From positions 1-55,682 of the forward strand of contig JAVEXI010000006.1 in the NCBI GenBank assembly GCA_034004165.1: a stretch of 55,682 nt of DNA, written 5' to 3'. The notes beneath the pieces were generated by a model. That model was given only the letters and a program-made list of their open reading frames with translations, made no database searches and was not told where the DNA came from. This stretch comes from Gudongella sp034004165. Its GTDB lineage: Bacteria > Bacillota > Clostridia > Tissierellales > Tissierellaceae. Position numbers and translations under genes: made by a program. Positions 1 through 6,827 of this stretch are shown piece by piece (position 1 is the first letter of the stretch; every line of letters begins with the position of its first letter).

Positions 1-737
1 GTTGCAAAATGATATTCATTGTTGCTGTATATGGTGGTTGTTCCATTTGTAGACGCAACTGTTGCTCCATTAACCAATGTAGAAAAGTCTATGTCGTCCA
101 TTAAATAGGTTTCAACAGTAGAACTGTTTAATGATCTAATCATTTGAGTAAGGTCAAACACCAACCTGTCATAACATAGAATTTTGTTATCTAGGATTAC
201 GGGAGATAGAACAACTGAATAAGCTTTATTGCCTATAACATTGACCTTTATAGTAGGTTCAAAACTTTTTTCGGGGATATCTTGAGGTCGGAGTGTAATT
301 TCGCTAGTTGTTTCATTTGAAAATGATGCAATTATCCCGTCATCGATGACTCTTTCTGCTAGAATAAGCGCATATAAAGGCCTTGCCCCATCAGAGAATT
401 TAGGTTGTGTAAAGTCAATCAGATCACCTAAACTAACTTGCCCTTTTAGGTAGGAATCCAGCTCGTCTCGAATTACGGTTCTGCTGGATATACTTTTGGC
501 TCCTTCTATTCCCCTTTTTAAATCACTATCAAATGAATTAAAATTTACAAGTGAAATTTGGTTAAAATTTTCGGTAAGGCTGTCTTCAAGAGCCTCATTT
601 AGAGGTTTGAAAATCAAAAAGTACATAACAAAACTGCCCAAAATAAGTATTAGAGCAAAAGTAGAAATAACTCTTATAATAAAACTGCGTACTGATTGAG
701 CTTTAATAGTAGGATTAAGTATGTTGCGATTTTCCAT
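1..737 (-). CDS. Membrane sensor protein, N-terminal part (runs off left edge)
   Basis: An open frame runs leftward from an ATG at 737 without a stop to base 1, giving about 245 residues. An AGGTG ribosome binding site lies just upstream of the ATG. The first 17 residues are polar and basic. Residues 18-42 form one strong membrane segment, followed by a long soluble, probably extracytoplasmic region of mixed alpha/beta character. This is the layout of a Cache-type ligand-sensing N-terminus, as in histidine kinases, diguanylate cyclases and chemoreceptors. The output domain lies outside the window, so the class cannot be decided. The frame was checked codon by codon; the family assignment is inference. 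Confidence 0.75.
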   Translation of the reverse strand, partial: MENRNILNPTIKAQSVRSFIIRVISTFALILILGSFVMYFLIFKPLNEALEDSLTENFNQISLVNFNSFDSDLKRGIEGAKSISSRTVIRDELDSYLKGQVSLGDLIDFTQPKFSDGARPLYALILAERVIDDGIIASFSNETTSEITLRPQDIPEKSFEPTIKVNVIGNKAYSVVLSPVILDNKILCYDRLVFDLTQMIRSLNSSTVETYLMDDIDFSTLVNGATVASTNGTTTIYSNNEYHFA

Positions 738-915
738 TTATTCACCTACAATTTTAATATGTCATAAAAACTGGTAGAAAACTGTCACAAATACAGTTAC
801 GGTATAATTTGAAATAGAAACACATTATAGTTATACCATGAAATGAAGGTGTTTACAATACGTTAAATGGCAAATGACTTTAATTAAATCGTGATTTTGC
901 CCTAATAGCAACGAG

Positions 916-945
916 TTGACTTGATACGCATTAAAGCTATATATT
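916..945 (+). promoter_or_regulatory. Probable sigma-A promoter of the class V aminotransferase
   Basis: A -35 box TTGACT (916-921) and a -10 box TATATT (940-945) are separated by 18 bases. They sit about 50 bases before the start codon of the gene at 996. Assigned by eye only. Confidence 0.5.
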
Positions 946-995
946 GTAATATAGGATGATTGTGAATTTAAAGTGATTTTATAAGGAGGCGGAAT

Positions 996-2138
996 ATGGA
1001 CAGCAAGAAGTTTGAGACAATCAGGTTGGAACAGTATCCACTGGTGCAAAAGTATGCTTATTTAGACACTGCTACTACGGGCGTGTTTTCAAAAAGAGCT
1101 AGAGATGCTATGGCCGGCTTTATTGATGACAGATACAACGAGGGAATGGATATGGTCGATTTTATAGAAAACTGGGAGTTTGCCGACGATCTTAGAAGAG
1201 TTGTCGCTGATGTGATTAACTCTGATAGTGATGAGATATTTTTCTCTGGTTCAGGTTCTGACATGCTAAATATTTTCTCCAATGGAATCAAATTAAATGA
1301 GAATGCAAACATAATTACAACGGATCTGTCGTTTCCATCTACTCCATATAACTGGATGAACAGAGTAGGAAAAGATAATGTACGGATTGCAAAATCGTCA
1401 AATGGACAGCTACCTAAAGAAGCACTCTTTGCGTTAGTGGATGAAAACACAGCGGTAATTGCACTTTGTATGGTTGAAAACACATCTGGATGGCTTCACG
1501 ATATGAAAGCTATAGGAGAATTCTGTAAAGAAAAAGGGATATATCTGGTGGTAGATGCAACTCAGTGTATAGGAGCGCTAAAGATTGACGTTAAAGATAC
1601 AAATGTAGACTTTTTGGCTGTTTCTACATATAAATGGCTTGGTGGAGTTTTTGGAGTATCTTTTGCTTTTGTGTCTAAGAGAGTATTAAATGAATTATGT
1701 CCTACTTATGTTGGGTGGACTGGTAATAAAAACAGGTTGGATCACAGCAGATTGAACTTTGATCTTTCAGACGGAGCAAATAGATTTGAGACGGGAAGTC
1801 TTAACTGGATTGGGCTTAAAGGAATTTCAGAAGCCATGAAGATTTACCTTGAACTTGGTAAAAATGACGTTGAAAACTATATTTTAGGTCTTACCGAATA
1901 TCTCTATAAAAGAATAGAAGAGTCAGATAAACTTGGGCTGGTTGGGCCATTTCCTAAACTGAACAGGTCACAAGTAGTATATATACGCTACCCAGAAGAC
2001 TTAAGGCTCAACGACAGAGTATTAAGAGAAAATGGAATAAGAGCTCATGTAGCTGCAGGAAACACAATGCGAGTCTCAATGCATTTTTACAATAATGAAT
2101 CTGATATTGACAAGCTCATATCATTTTTGGACAAATAA
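996..2138 (+). CDS. Class V aminotransferase / cysteine desulfurase-like PLP enzyme
   Basis: A 380-residue PLP enzyme of fold type I. The lysine expected to bind PLP lies in STYKWLGG (about residue 214), and the cofactor-ring aspartate lies in VVDATQ (about residue 188). The general fold resembles NifS/Csd and isopenicillin-N-epimerase-like enzymes. A GGAGG site (AAGGAGGCGG) precedes the ATG at 996 by a good distance. It stands alone, with its own promoter and a strong hairpin terminator after it. No neighbouring Fe-S scaffold gene (iscU/sufU) is present, so a housekeeping cysteine desulfurase role is not supported. Transamination or C-S lyase activity on an amino acid is equally possible. 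The substrate is unknown. Confidence 0.85.
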   Translation: MDSKKFETIRLEQYPLVQKYAYLDTATTGVFSKRARDAMAGFIDDRYNEGMDMVDFIENWEFADDLRRVVADVINSDSDEIFFSGSGSDMLNIFSNGIKLNENANIITTDLSFPSTPYNWMNRVGKDNVRIAKSSNGQLPKEALFALVDENTAVIALCMVENTSGWLHDMKAIGEFCKEKGIYLVVDATQCIGALKIDVKDTNVDFLAVSTYKWLGGVFGVSFAFVSKRVLNELCPTYVGWTGNKNRLDHSRLNFDLSDGANRFETGSLNWIGLKGISEAMKIYLELGKNDVENYILGLTEYLYKRIEESDKLGLVGPFPKLNRSQVVYIRYPEDLRLNDRVLRENGIRAHVAAGNTMRVSMHFYNNESDIDKLISFLDK

Positions 2139-2174
2139 AAACGGTCCGCGGGGTCAGTCCCCGCGGGTCGTTTT
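2137..2174. terminator. Bidirectional intrinsic terminator between convergent genes
   Basis: The inner stem CCGCGGGG / CCCCGCGG (2146-2153 with 2159-2166) has a 5-base TCAGT loop. AAAACG and CGTTTT pair outside it, so there is an A-tract on one side and a T-tract on the other. It lies between the stop of the gene at 996 and the stop of the convergent gene at 2177. The stem sequence recurs at 4930-4950. Confidence 0.8.
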
Positions 2175-2176
2175 GG

Positions 2177-2617
2177 TCAGTTTCCCCAAAAGCCTCTGTG
2201 ATGATTTCTCATACCGTTGAACTTCATATTTCCACATCCAGCTCCCCGGCCTCTGCCAAATCCTTGGCCATATCCAAACCCTTCTGTATCATGCCTATCC
2301 TTTATAGCATTCAAGTAATCGTCTGCCTGCTGTTGGGTTATCAGTCCTTCAGCAACCTGAGAGTCGAGAATTTCTCTCTTAATTTGCAACATTTCTACTT
2401 CCATTTGATCGAGAACTCCAGCTTCGTCTGCAATTGTCCAGAAATGCTTTCCTGTATCTCTTCTCTCTTCTAACAATGAGTGATATTCACGACCTGTTAA
2501 ATTTGAAAGAACTTCTACAGGATTCTTAAATCCAGATGATGCATATATAGTTAACGACGTCGTAGCTATTACTATTAATGCAATAGCAATTACTGATATT
2601 CTTTTAAGTATTTTCAT
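2177..2617 (-). CDS. Secreted DUF2680-like protein with Gly/His-rich tail
   Basis: The start at 2617 is chosen because AAAGGAGG lies directly before that ATG; a longer frame from 2659 has no such site. The product has 146 residues. An N-terminal signal peptide (about 1-26, ending near ASSG) is followed by a helical region with the pattern GLITQQQADDYLNAI. This matches the DUF2680/YckD family as I know it. The tail is rich in Gly, Arg, His and Asn (GFGYGQGFGRGRG, NHHRGFWG). It is divergent from the two-component system at 2805, whose sensor has a Met/Gly-rich outer loop. An envelope-stress or metal-linked role is inferred, not shown. Confidence 0.75.
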   Translation of the reverse strand: MKILKRISVIAIALIVIATTSLTIYASSGFKNPVEVLSNLTGREYHSLLEERRDTGKHFWTIADEAGVLDQMEVEMLQIKREILDSQVAEGLITQQQADDYLNAIKDRHDTEGFGYGQGFGRGRGAGCGNMKFNGMRNHHRGFWGN

Positions 2618-2750
2618 AAATAATCCTCCTTTATAGATATCCTTGAAATACTTTTTCAAATTGATTAGCTTTGATTAGATATTATACAAAATTTATGTCA
2701 ATTCTATGTCTTTTTTCTTCTATTTTTGTGATAAAGTAAATTCAAAGCCA

Positions 2751-2778
2751 TTAAAAAGACAAAACTATCATTTATAAT
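2751..2778 (+). promoter_or_regulatory. Possible promoter of the two-component system
   Basis: TATAAT at 2773-2778 is a perfect -10 box. A weak -35 TTAAAA (2751-2756) stands 16 bases upstream. The response regulator starts 27 bases after the -10 box. Confidence 0.45.
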
Positions 2779-2804
2779 GTGTAGTGAAAGAGAGTTGAAA
2801 GCAC

Positions 2805-3491
2805 ATGAAAAAACTGCTCATTGCCGATGATAACAGGCAGATAGTATCTATCCTAAGTGAATACGCAAAAAAAGAAGGATTTAAAGTGAGCGAAGCATAT
2901 GACGGAGAAGAAGCTTTGCACAAGGCCTTTAATACAAGTTTTGATATAATTCTTCTCGACGTCATGATGCCAAAAAAAGACGGTTTTCACGTTATAAGGG
3001 AAATTAGAAAATTTTCAGATGTGCCAGTTATAATGATTACTGCTCGTGGAGAAGATTTTGAAAGGATAATGGGACTTGATACTGGGGCTGATGATTATAT
3101 TGTTAAGCCTTTTTCTCCAGGTGAAGTTATGGCACGTATAAGGGCAGTTCTAAGAAGGATACAAAACGATACTGTCAAAGGAGATAAAATCTTTGAAAGT
3201 GGAAACCTAATTATTAACTTAGAAGAATATATAACTGATATTGATGGAATAAAGATTCCCTTAACGAAAAAAGAGACTGAGCTTTTGTGGTTATTTGCAA
3301 CAAATATGAACAAAGTGTTTACTAGAGAAAACCTTTTGGAAAGCCTATGGGGGTTTGACTACTTTGGAGATTCCAGGACAGTCGATTCACACATCAAGAG
3401 GCTACGGGCCAAACTGGATGCGGTTTCCCACGAAGGTTGGCAGATTAAAACCATCTGGGGTGTAGGCTATAAATTTGAGGTGGACAAATGA
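2805..3491 (+). CDS. OmpR/PhoB-family response regulator
   Basis: 228 residues. The receiver domain (about 1-115) shows the acidic pair DD at 9-10, the phosphoacceptor aspartate in IILLDVMMPKKDG (about residue 52), the conserved T in ITARGE and K in VKPFSPGEV. The winged-helix DNA-binding domain (about 130-225) ends with the typical TVDSHIKRLRAKL and TIWGVGYKFE elements. The stop overlaps the start of the sensor kinase by 4 bases, so the two are translationally coupled. The likely target is the divergent DUF2680 gene and perhaps its own promoter; this is inferred from position. Confidence 0.95.
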   Translation: MKKLLIADDNRQIVSILSEYAKKEGFKVSEAYDGEEALHKAFNTSFDIILLDVMMPKKDGFHVIREIRKFSDVPVIMITARGEDFERIMGLDTGADDYIVKPFSPGEVMARIRAVLRRIQNDTVKGDKIFESGNLIINLEEYITDIDGIKIPLTKKETELLWLFATNMNKVFTRENLLESLWGFDYFGDSRTVDSHIKRLRAKLDAVSHEGWQIKTIWGVGYKFEVDK

Positions 3492-4975
3492 AAAGTAGAA
3501 TAAGATGGAAGCTATTTATATATTTTGCAGCTTCACTATTAGTTTTTTCAATTCTGATAGGATTATTTTTTGCTGCTCAGTTTTCAAAATATAATATGGA
3601 GATTCACAAGAAAGATCTAGAAGAAAGGGCGGCATCCATAGCAAATGCATTGTCCTCATATACAGCAGGAGGGCATATGCGAATGGGTATGGGAATGGGA
3701 ATGGGTAAAGGTTCATATATGATGTATCTGGATGAGCTTACGTCAGATGATATCTGGGTGGTAGATCCTGAGTTAAAGCAGATAGTCCGTGGGCATGGGC
3801 AGTCTGGGATCTCATATAGAGAGCTTCCTGAAAATGCAGAGACTGTAATCGCAGAAGCTTTGTCAGGGAAGACGTCATTTAGTGAGAACTTTAGCATATT
3901 TCTAACCTCACCTTCTGTTACAGTCGCAACTCCAATAATACTATCTGATGGAAGTATTCCAGGTGCTGTACTTATGCACACTCAACTTGCAGACATTACC
4001 AGTGCTACCAAATCTGGCTTGTGGATGTTAAGTGTTAGTATGTTTTTGGCAGTAATTATAGCTTTTGCAATTGCAGGATTGTTGTCTACTAGATTTACGA
4101 AACCCTTGGAAAGAATGAAAATGACTGCCGAACAGATTAGCGGTGGGAATTACGATATTACCACGGGAATAACACAGCCAGATGAAATAGGTGAACTAGC
4201 GGCTGCAATGGATATAATGTCAACTCAGCTTAATCACGCTTCAAAAGAAAGTGAGCGCCTTGATAAATTGCGACGTGATTTCATCTCAAATATTTCACAT
4301 GAGCTGCGAACGCCTGTGACGGTACTAAGAGGATCTTTGGAAGCATTGATAGACGGTGTGGTTACTGAGCCTGAAAAAACCAGAGAATACTACAGGCAAA
4401 TGCTTTCTGAGAGTTTACATCTAGAGCACCTGGTAGGAGATTTGCTGGATTTATCAAAGTTACAAAACCCTGATTTTAAGATGGAGATGGATAGTCTTGA
4501 TTTAAGAGATGTAGTGGACGACTCTGTCTGGGGTATTAAAGAGATAGCACAAAAAAAGAATGTAGAAATAGAAATGCTAACGGTAGAAAAGCCTTTCAAT
4601 TTTTATGGTGACTATGTACGCCTTCGACAGATGATAACTATAGTTCTTGATAATGCAGTTAAGTTTTCTCCTGCTAATTCAGCTGTGGCAGTTAATCTTA
4701 ATAGTGTTGACAATGAATATTTAATTACTGTTGAGGACAATGGGCCTGGAATTGGAGAAGATGAGCTAGAACACATATTTGATAGATTTTATAAACAACG
4801 GACAGAAGACAATAAGACTGGTTCGGGTATAGGTCTTTCAATTGCCAGGGAAATAGCTGAAAGGCACAAAATAGAAATGGTAATATTAAGTGAAATTGGT
4901 ATTGGGACCAAAGTCAGTTTCAAAATAACCCGCGCGGTCAGTCCCCGCGGAATGTTGCCGGGGGTGAAGCAATGA
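3488..4975 (+). CDS. Membrane histidine kinase with Met/Gly-rich sensor loop
   Basis: 495 residues. TM1 is at about 10-30 and TM2 at about 180-200, flanking an outer domain of about 150 residues. HAMP follows at about 200-255, then HisKA with the phosphorylated His in DFISNISHELRTP (about residue 270), then HATPase with N (DNAVKFSP), G1 (VEDNGPGIG) and G2 (GSGIGLSI) boxes. The outer domain begins with GGHMRMGMGMGMGKG, a Met/His/Gly tract that could bind a soft metal such as Cu(I); that is inference. The last 18 residues after VSFKI come from a GC-rich repeat (4930-4950) and are atypical for the family, so the native stop has probably been displaced. Confidence 0.93.
   Translation: MKSRIRWKLFIYFAASLLVFSILIGLFFAAQFSKYNMEIHKKDLEERAASIANALSSYTAGGHMRMGMGMGMGKGSYMMYLDELTSDDIWVVDPELKQIVRGHGQSGISYRELPENAETVIAEALSGKTSFSENFSIFLTSPSVTVATPIILSDGSIPGAVLMHTQLADITSATKSGLWMLSVSMFLAVIIAFAIAGLLSTRFTKPLERMKMTAEQISGGNYDITTGITQPDEIGELAAAMDIMSTQLNHASKESERLDKLRRDFISNISHELRTPVTVLRGSLEALIDGVVTEPEKTREYYRQMLSESLHLEHLVGDLLDLSKLQNPDFKMEMDSLDLRDVVDDSVWGIKEIAQKKNVEIEMLTVEKPFNFYGDYVRLRQMITIVLDNAVKFSPANSAVAVNLNSVDNEYLITVEDNGPGIGEDELEHIFDRFYKQRTEDNKTGSGIGLSIAREIAERHKIEMVILSEIGIGTKVSFKITRAVSPRGMLPGVKQ
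4930..4950. repeat. Second copy of a GC-rich palindromic repeat
   Basis: 21 bases match 2146-2166 at 20 of 21 positions (one G to C change inside the left arm). The shared core reads GGTCAGTCCCCGCGG. The copy at 2146 is a perfect hairpin used as a terminator; this one lies inside the 3' end of the histidine kinase frame and its palindrome is broken by the substitution. It is strongly GC-rich against an AT-rich surround, as expected of a dispersed intergenic repeat. Confidence 0.7.
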
Positions 4976-5130
4976 AAAAGAAATTTATATTTATACTTGT
5001 AACAATAATCTTGCTTACTATAGCTTCGGGTTGTGCAAGGAGAACCTGAAAGTATATTGAAGCCGTTCAGGAGATGAACGAAGAGTCGAAGTTGGTAATT
5101 GACCCTGATTGCAGTGATACTACAGACTGA
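4972..5130 (+). pseudogene. Small lipoprotein gene interrupted by an in-frame TGA
   Basis: From ATG 4972 the frame encodes a basic start, a hydrophobic stretch and a lipobox (IASGC, Cys at residue 22). It meets TGA at 5047-5049 after 25 residues. The same frame then continues for another 26 codons (KYIEAVQEMNEES...) to a second TGA at 5128. The reading frame is conserved across the first TGA, which suggests either a recent nonsense mutation in a roughly 52-residue lipoprotein or, much less likely, recoding. A GGGGGTGAAG ribosome binding site precedes the ATG, inside the 3' end of the kinase gene. I do not recognise a family. Confidence 0.5.
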
Positions 5131-5144
5131 AAGGAGCCTTGGAC

Positions 5145-5660
5145 ATGGATAGAGGGCAGATACACGTTTACACAGGTAATGGGAAAGGGAAAACTACTGC
5201 AGCGCTGGGACTTTCAGTGAGAGCAGTACTTGCAGGTAAAAGAGTTTTCTTTGGGCAATTTGTAAAAGGAATGGATTACAGTGAATTAAAGATTTCTGAG
5301 TACCTTCCTAACTTGGAGATTAAACAATTTGGAAGAGACTGTTTTATTTACAATGAGCCAGACGAAGAAGATATTTTGGCTGCTCAAGAAGGTTTAAGAG
5401 AGTGTAGTGAAGTACTTAAAAGCGGAGATTACGATTTGGTTGTACTCGATGAACTGAGCATAGCTCTTTATTATAAACTGTTTTCTCTTGAGAAGGCTAT
5501 ATATGCTTTGAACGGTAGAAATCCTGAAACGGAAGTAGTTATAACGGGAAGATATGCCCCTCAGGAGCTAATAGATCTGGCAGATCTAGTCACTGAAATG
5601 AAAGAGATTAAGCATTACTATACCTCTGGTTTAGAAGCAAGAAAAGGGATAGAATTTTAA
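5145..5660 (+). CDS. cobO: Corrinoid adenosyltransferase (CobO/BtuR family)
   Basis: 171 residues from ATG 5145. AAGGAG (5131-5136) is well spaced for this ATG and too close to the in-frame TTG at 5139. The P-loop GNGKGKTT is at about 11-18 and the Walker-B-like VVLDELS at about 105. Length and motifs fit CobO/BtuR, which transfers the adenosyl group of ATP to cob(I)alamin or cobyrinate diamide. There are no other cobalamin genes nearby, so it probably serves salvage and supplies adenosylcobalamin to B12-dependent enzymes of amino-acid fermentation encoded elsewhere. That last point is inference. Confidence 0.9.
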   Translation: MDRGQIHVYTGNGKGKTTAALGLSVRAVLAGKRVFFGQFVKGMDYSELKISEYLPNLEIKQFGRDCFIYNEPDEEDILAAQEGLRECSEVLKSGDYDLVVLDELSIALYYKLFSLEKAIYALNGRNPETEVVITGRYAPQELIDLADLVTEMKEIKHYYTSGLEARKGIEF

Positions 5661-5698
5661 CTATTAAGGATTATAATATTTGTCTAAAACCTTTAAAT

Positions 5699-5726
5699 TT
5701 GCTATTATTAAATGGGAAAATAATAC
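5699..5726 (+). promoter_or_regulatory. Possible promoter of the arginase-family gene
   Basis: -35 TTGCTA (5699-5704), 16-base spacer, -10 TAATAC (5721-5726), about 40 bases before the start codon. Visual match only. Confidence 0.4.
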
Positions 5727-5768
5727 AACACATCTAATTTATTACTATTTAATAAGGAGCTGTTGTCA

Positions 5769-6659
5769 ATGAAAAAGAGAGTTGACCTGACGGGAGTACA
5801 AATAGACTGTGGCGCATCAAAAGTGGGAGCGTCACTTGGCCCTGTAGCCATAAGAATAGCCGGCATTGCTGATGGAATAACGGGACTGGGCTACGAACTT
5901 AAAGATAAGGGAGATATAATTCAGCCTGCTGGAGGAGCTTCAACAGAGAAGTTGAGGAACCATGAGTCAGTTATATCAACCTGCAAAAATCTTTACGAGT
6001 CGACCATGGAGTCATTTGCAGAAGGAGCATTCCCCGTGACACTGGGTGGTGATCACAGCCTTGCAGCAGGCAGTGCAGCGGCTACCTTGAAACATTATGG
6101 GAAAGTTGGCATAATCTGGATTGATGCACATGGTGACTTTAACGATGATACTACAACAGAGACAGGGAACATGCACGGGATGCCTTTTTCCGCACTCTGC
6201 GGGCTGGGACCAGATGTTATGGTAGATTTTGGACAGGGACCGGTGTATGCAGATGTTACAAAATGCGTACAAATCGGCGGAAGGGACATTGATAAGGAAG
6301 AAGCAAGAAAGATGAAGGCTGCAGGTCTTAATGTCTTTGCAATCGATACTATCGATAAACTGGGCATGCAGGAGGTTGTAAAACAGGCAATTGAACTTGC
6401 TTCAGATGGTACAGAAGGCATACATTTGAGCTTTGACATTGATTCGCTAACACCAGAAGCTGCTCCGGGTACTGGAACTAAGGTACACAGTGGGCTGACA
6501 ATAAGAGAAGCGTTTTTAGCTGTAGAGATGCTGTACGAATCAGGAAAGCTTCTTGCGATGGACATGGTAGAAGTAAATCCAATACTAGATATAGAAAATA
6601 AAACGGCAAAACTAGCCAGTGAGCTTGTGTTAGCAGCATTAGGAAAAGTTGTATATTAA
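5769..6659 (+). CDS. Arginase-family ureohydrolase, probably arginase
   Basis: 296 residues from ATG 5769; AAGGAG at 5754-5759 fits this ATG better than the upstream TTG at 5763. All six manganese ligands of the ureohydrolase fold are visible: H96 in GGDHS; D119, H121 and D123 in DAHGDF; D223 and D225 in FDID. The GNMHGMP loop and the EVNP element near the C-terminus are closer to arginase (RocF) than to agmatinase, so arginine to ornithine plus urea is preferred. Agmatinase or formiminoglutamase cannot be excluded. It is monocistronic, with its own promoter and terminator, and fits an arginine-fermenting lifestyle. Confidence 0.85.
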   Translation: MKKRVDLTGVQIDCGASKVGASLGPVAIRIAGIADGITGLGYELKDKGDIIQPAGGASTEKLRNHESVISTCKNLYESTMESFAEGAFPVTLGGDHSLAAGSAAATLKHYGKVGIIWIDAHGDFNDDTTTETGNMHGMPFSALCGLGPDVMVDFGQGPVYADVTKCVQIGGRDIDKEEARKMKAAGLNVFAIDTIDKLGMQEVVKQAIELASDGTEGIHLSFDIDSLTPEAAPGTGTKVHSGLTIREAFLAVEMLYESGKLLAMDMVEVNPILDIENKTAKLASELVLAALGKVVY

Positions 6660-6671
6660 GAGTTTATAGAA

Positions 6672-6701
6672 ATAACTGCAGTGAAAATTCACTGCAGTTA
6701 T
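6672..6701 (+). terminator. Intrinsic terminator after the arginase gene
   Basis: A perfect stem of 13 base pairs, ATAACTGCAGTGA / TCACTGCAGTTAT, has a short AAAT loop and is followed by TTTAATTTTAAATTT. Confidence 0.85.
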
Positions 6702-6731
6702 TTAATTTTAAATTTGATATGCAAAGAGGGC

Positions 6732-6758
6732 TAAATATTTGATAAAAACATACGATAT
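6732..6758 (+). promoter_or_regulatory. Candidate sigma-28 (SigD) promoter for the chemoreceptor
   Basis: TAAA (6732-6735), a 15-base spacer, then TACGATAT (6751-6758). The motility sigma consensus in Bacillota is TAAA-N15-GCCGATAA, and the CGATA core and spacing both match. It lies 70 bases upstream of a methyl-accepting chemotaxis gene, a classic SigD target. Confidence 0.5.
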
Positions 6759-6827
6759 ATAGTAATGATTATGATCAAAACTTTAATTATCAGCTAGACT
6801 ATAAAACGTGCATAAAAGGGGAAAAGA

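Noticed and set aside
831..1049. 72-codon minus-strand frame across the aminotransferase start
   Set aside because: It overlaps a good promoter, ribosome binding site and real gene, and has no start signal of its own.
6660..6827. Riboswitch in the chemoreceptor leader (c-di-GMP type)
   Set aside because: None of the conserved core bases of that class is present; a terminator and a possible sigma-28 promoter explain the sequence.
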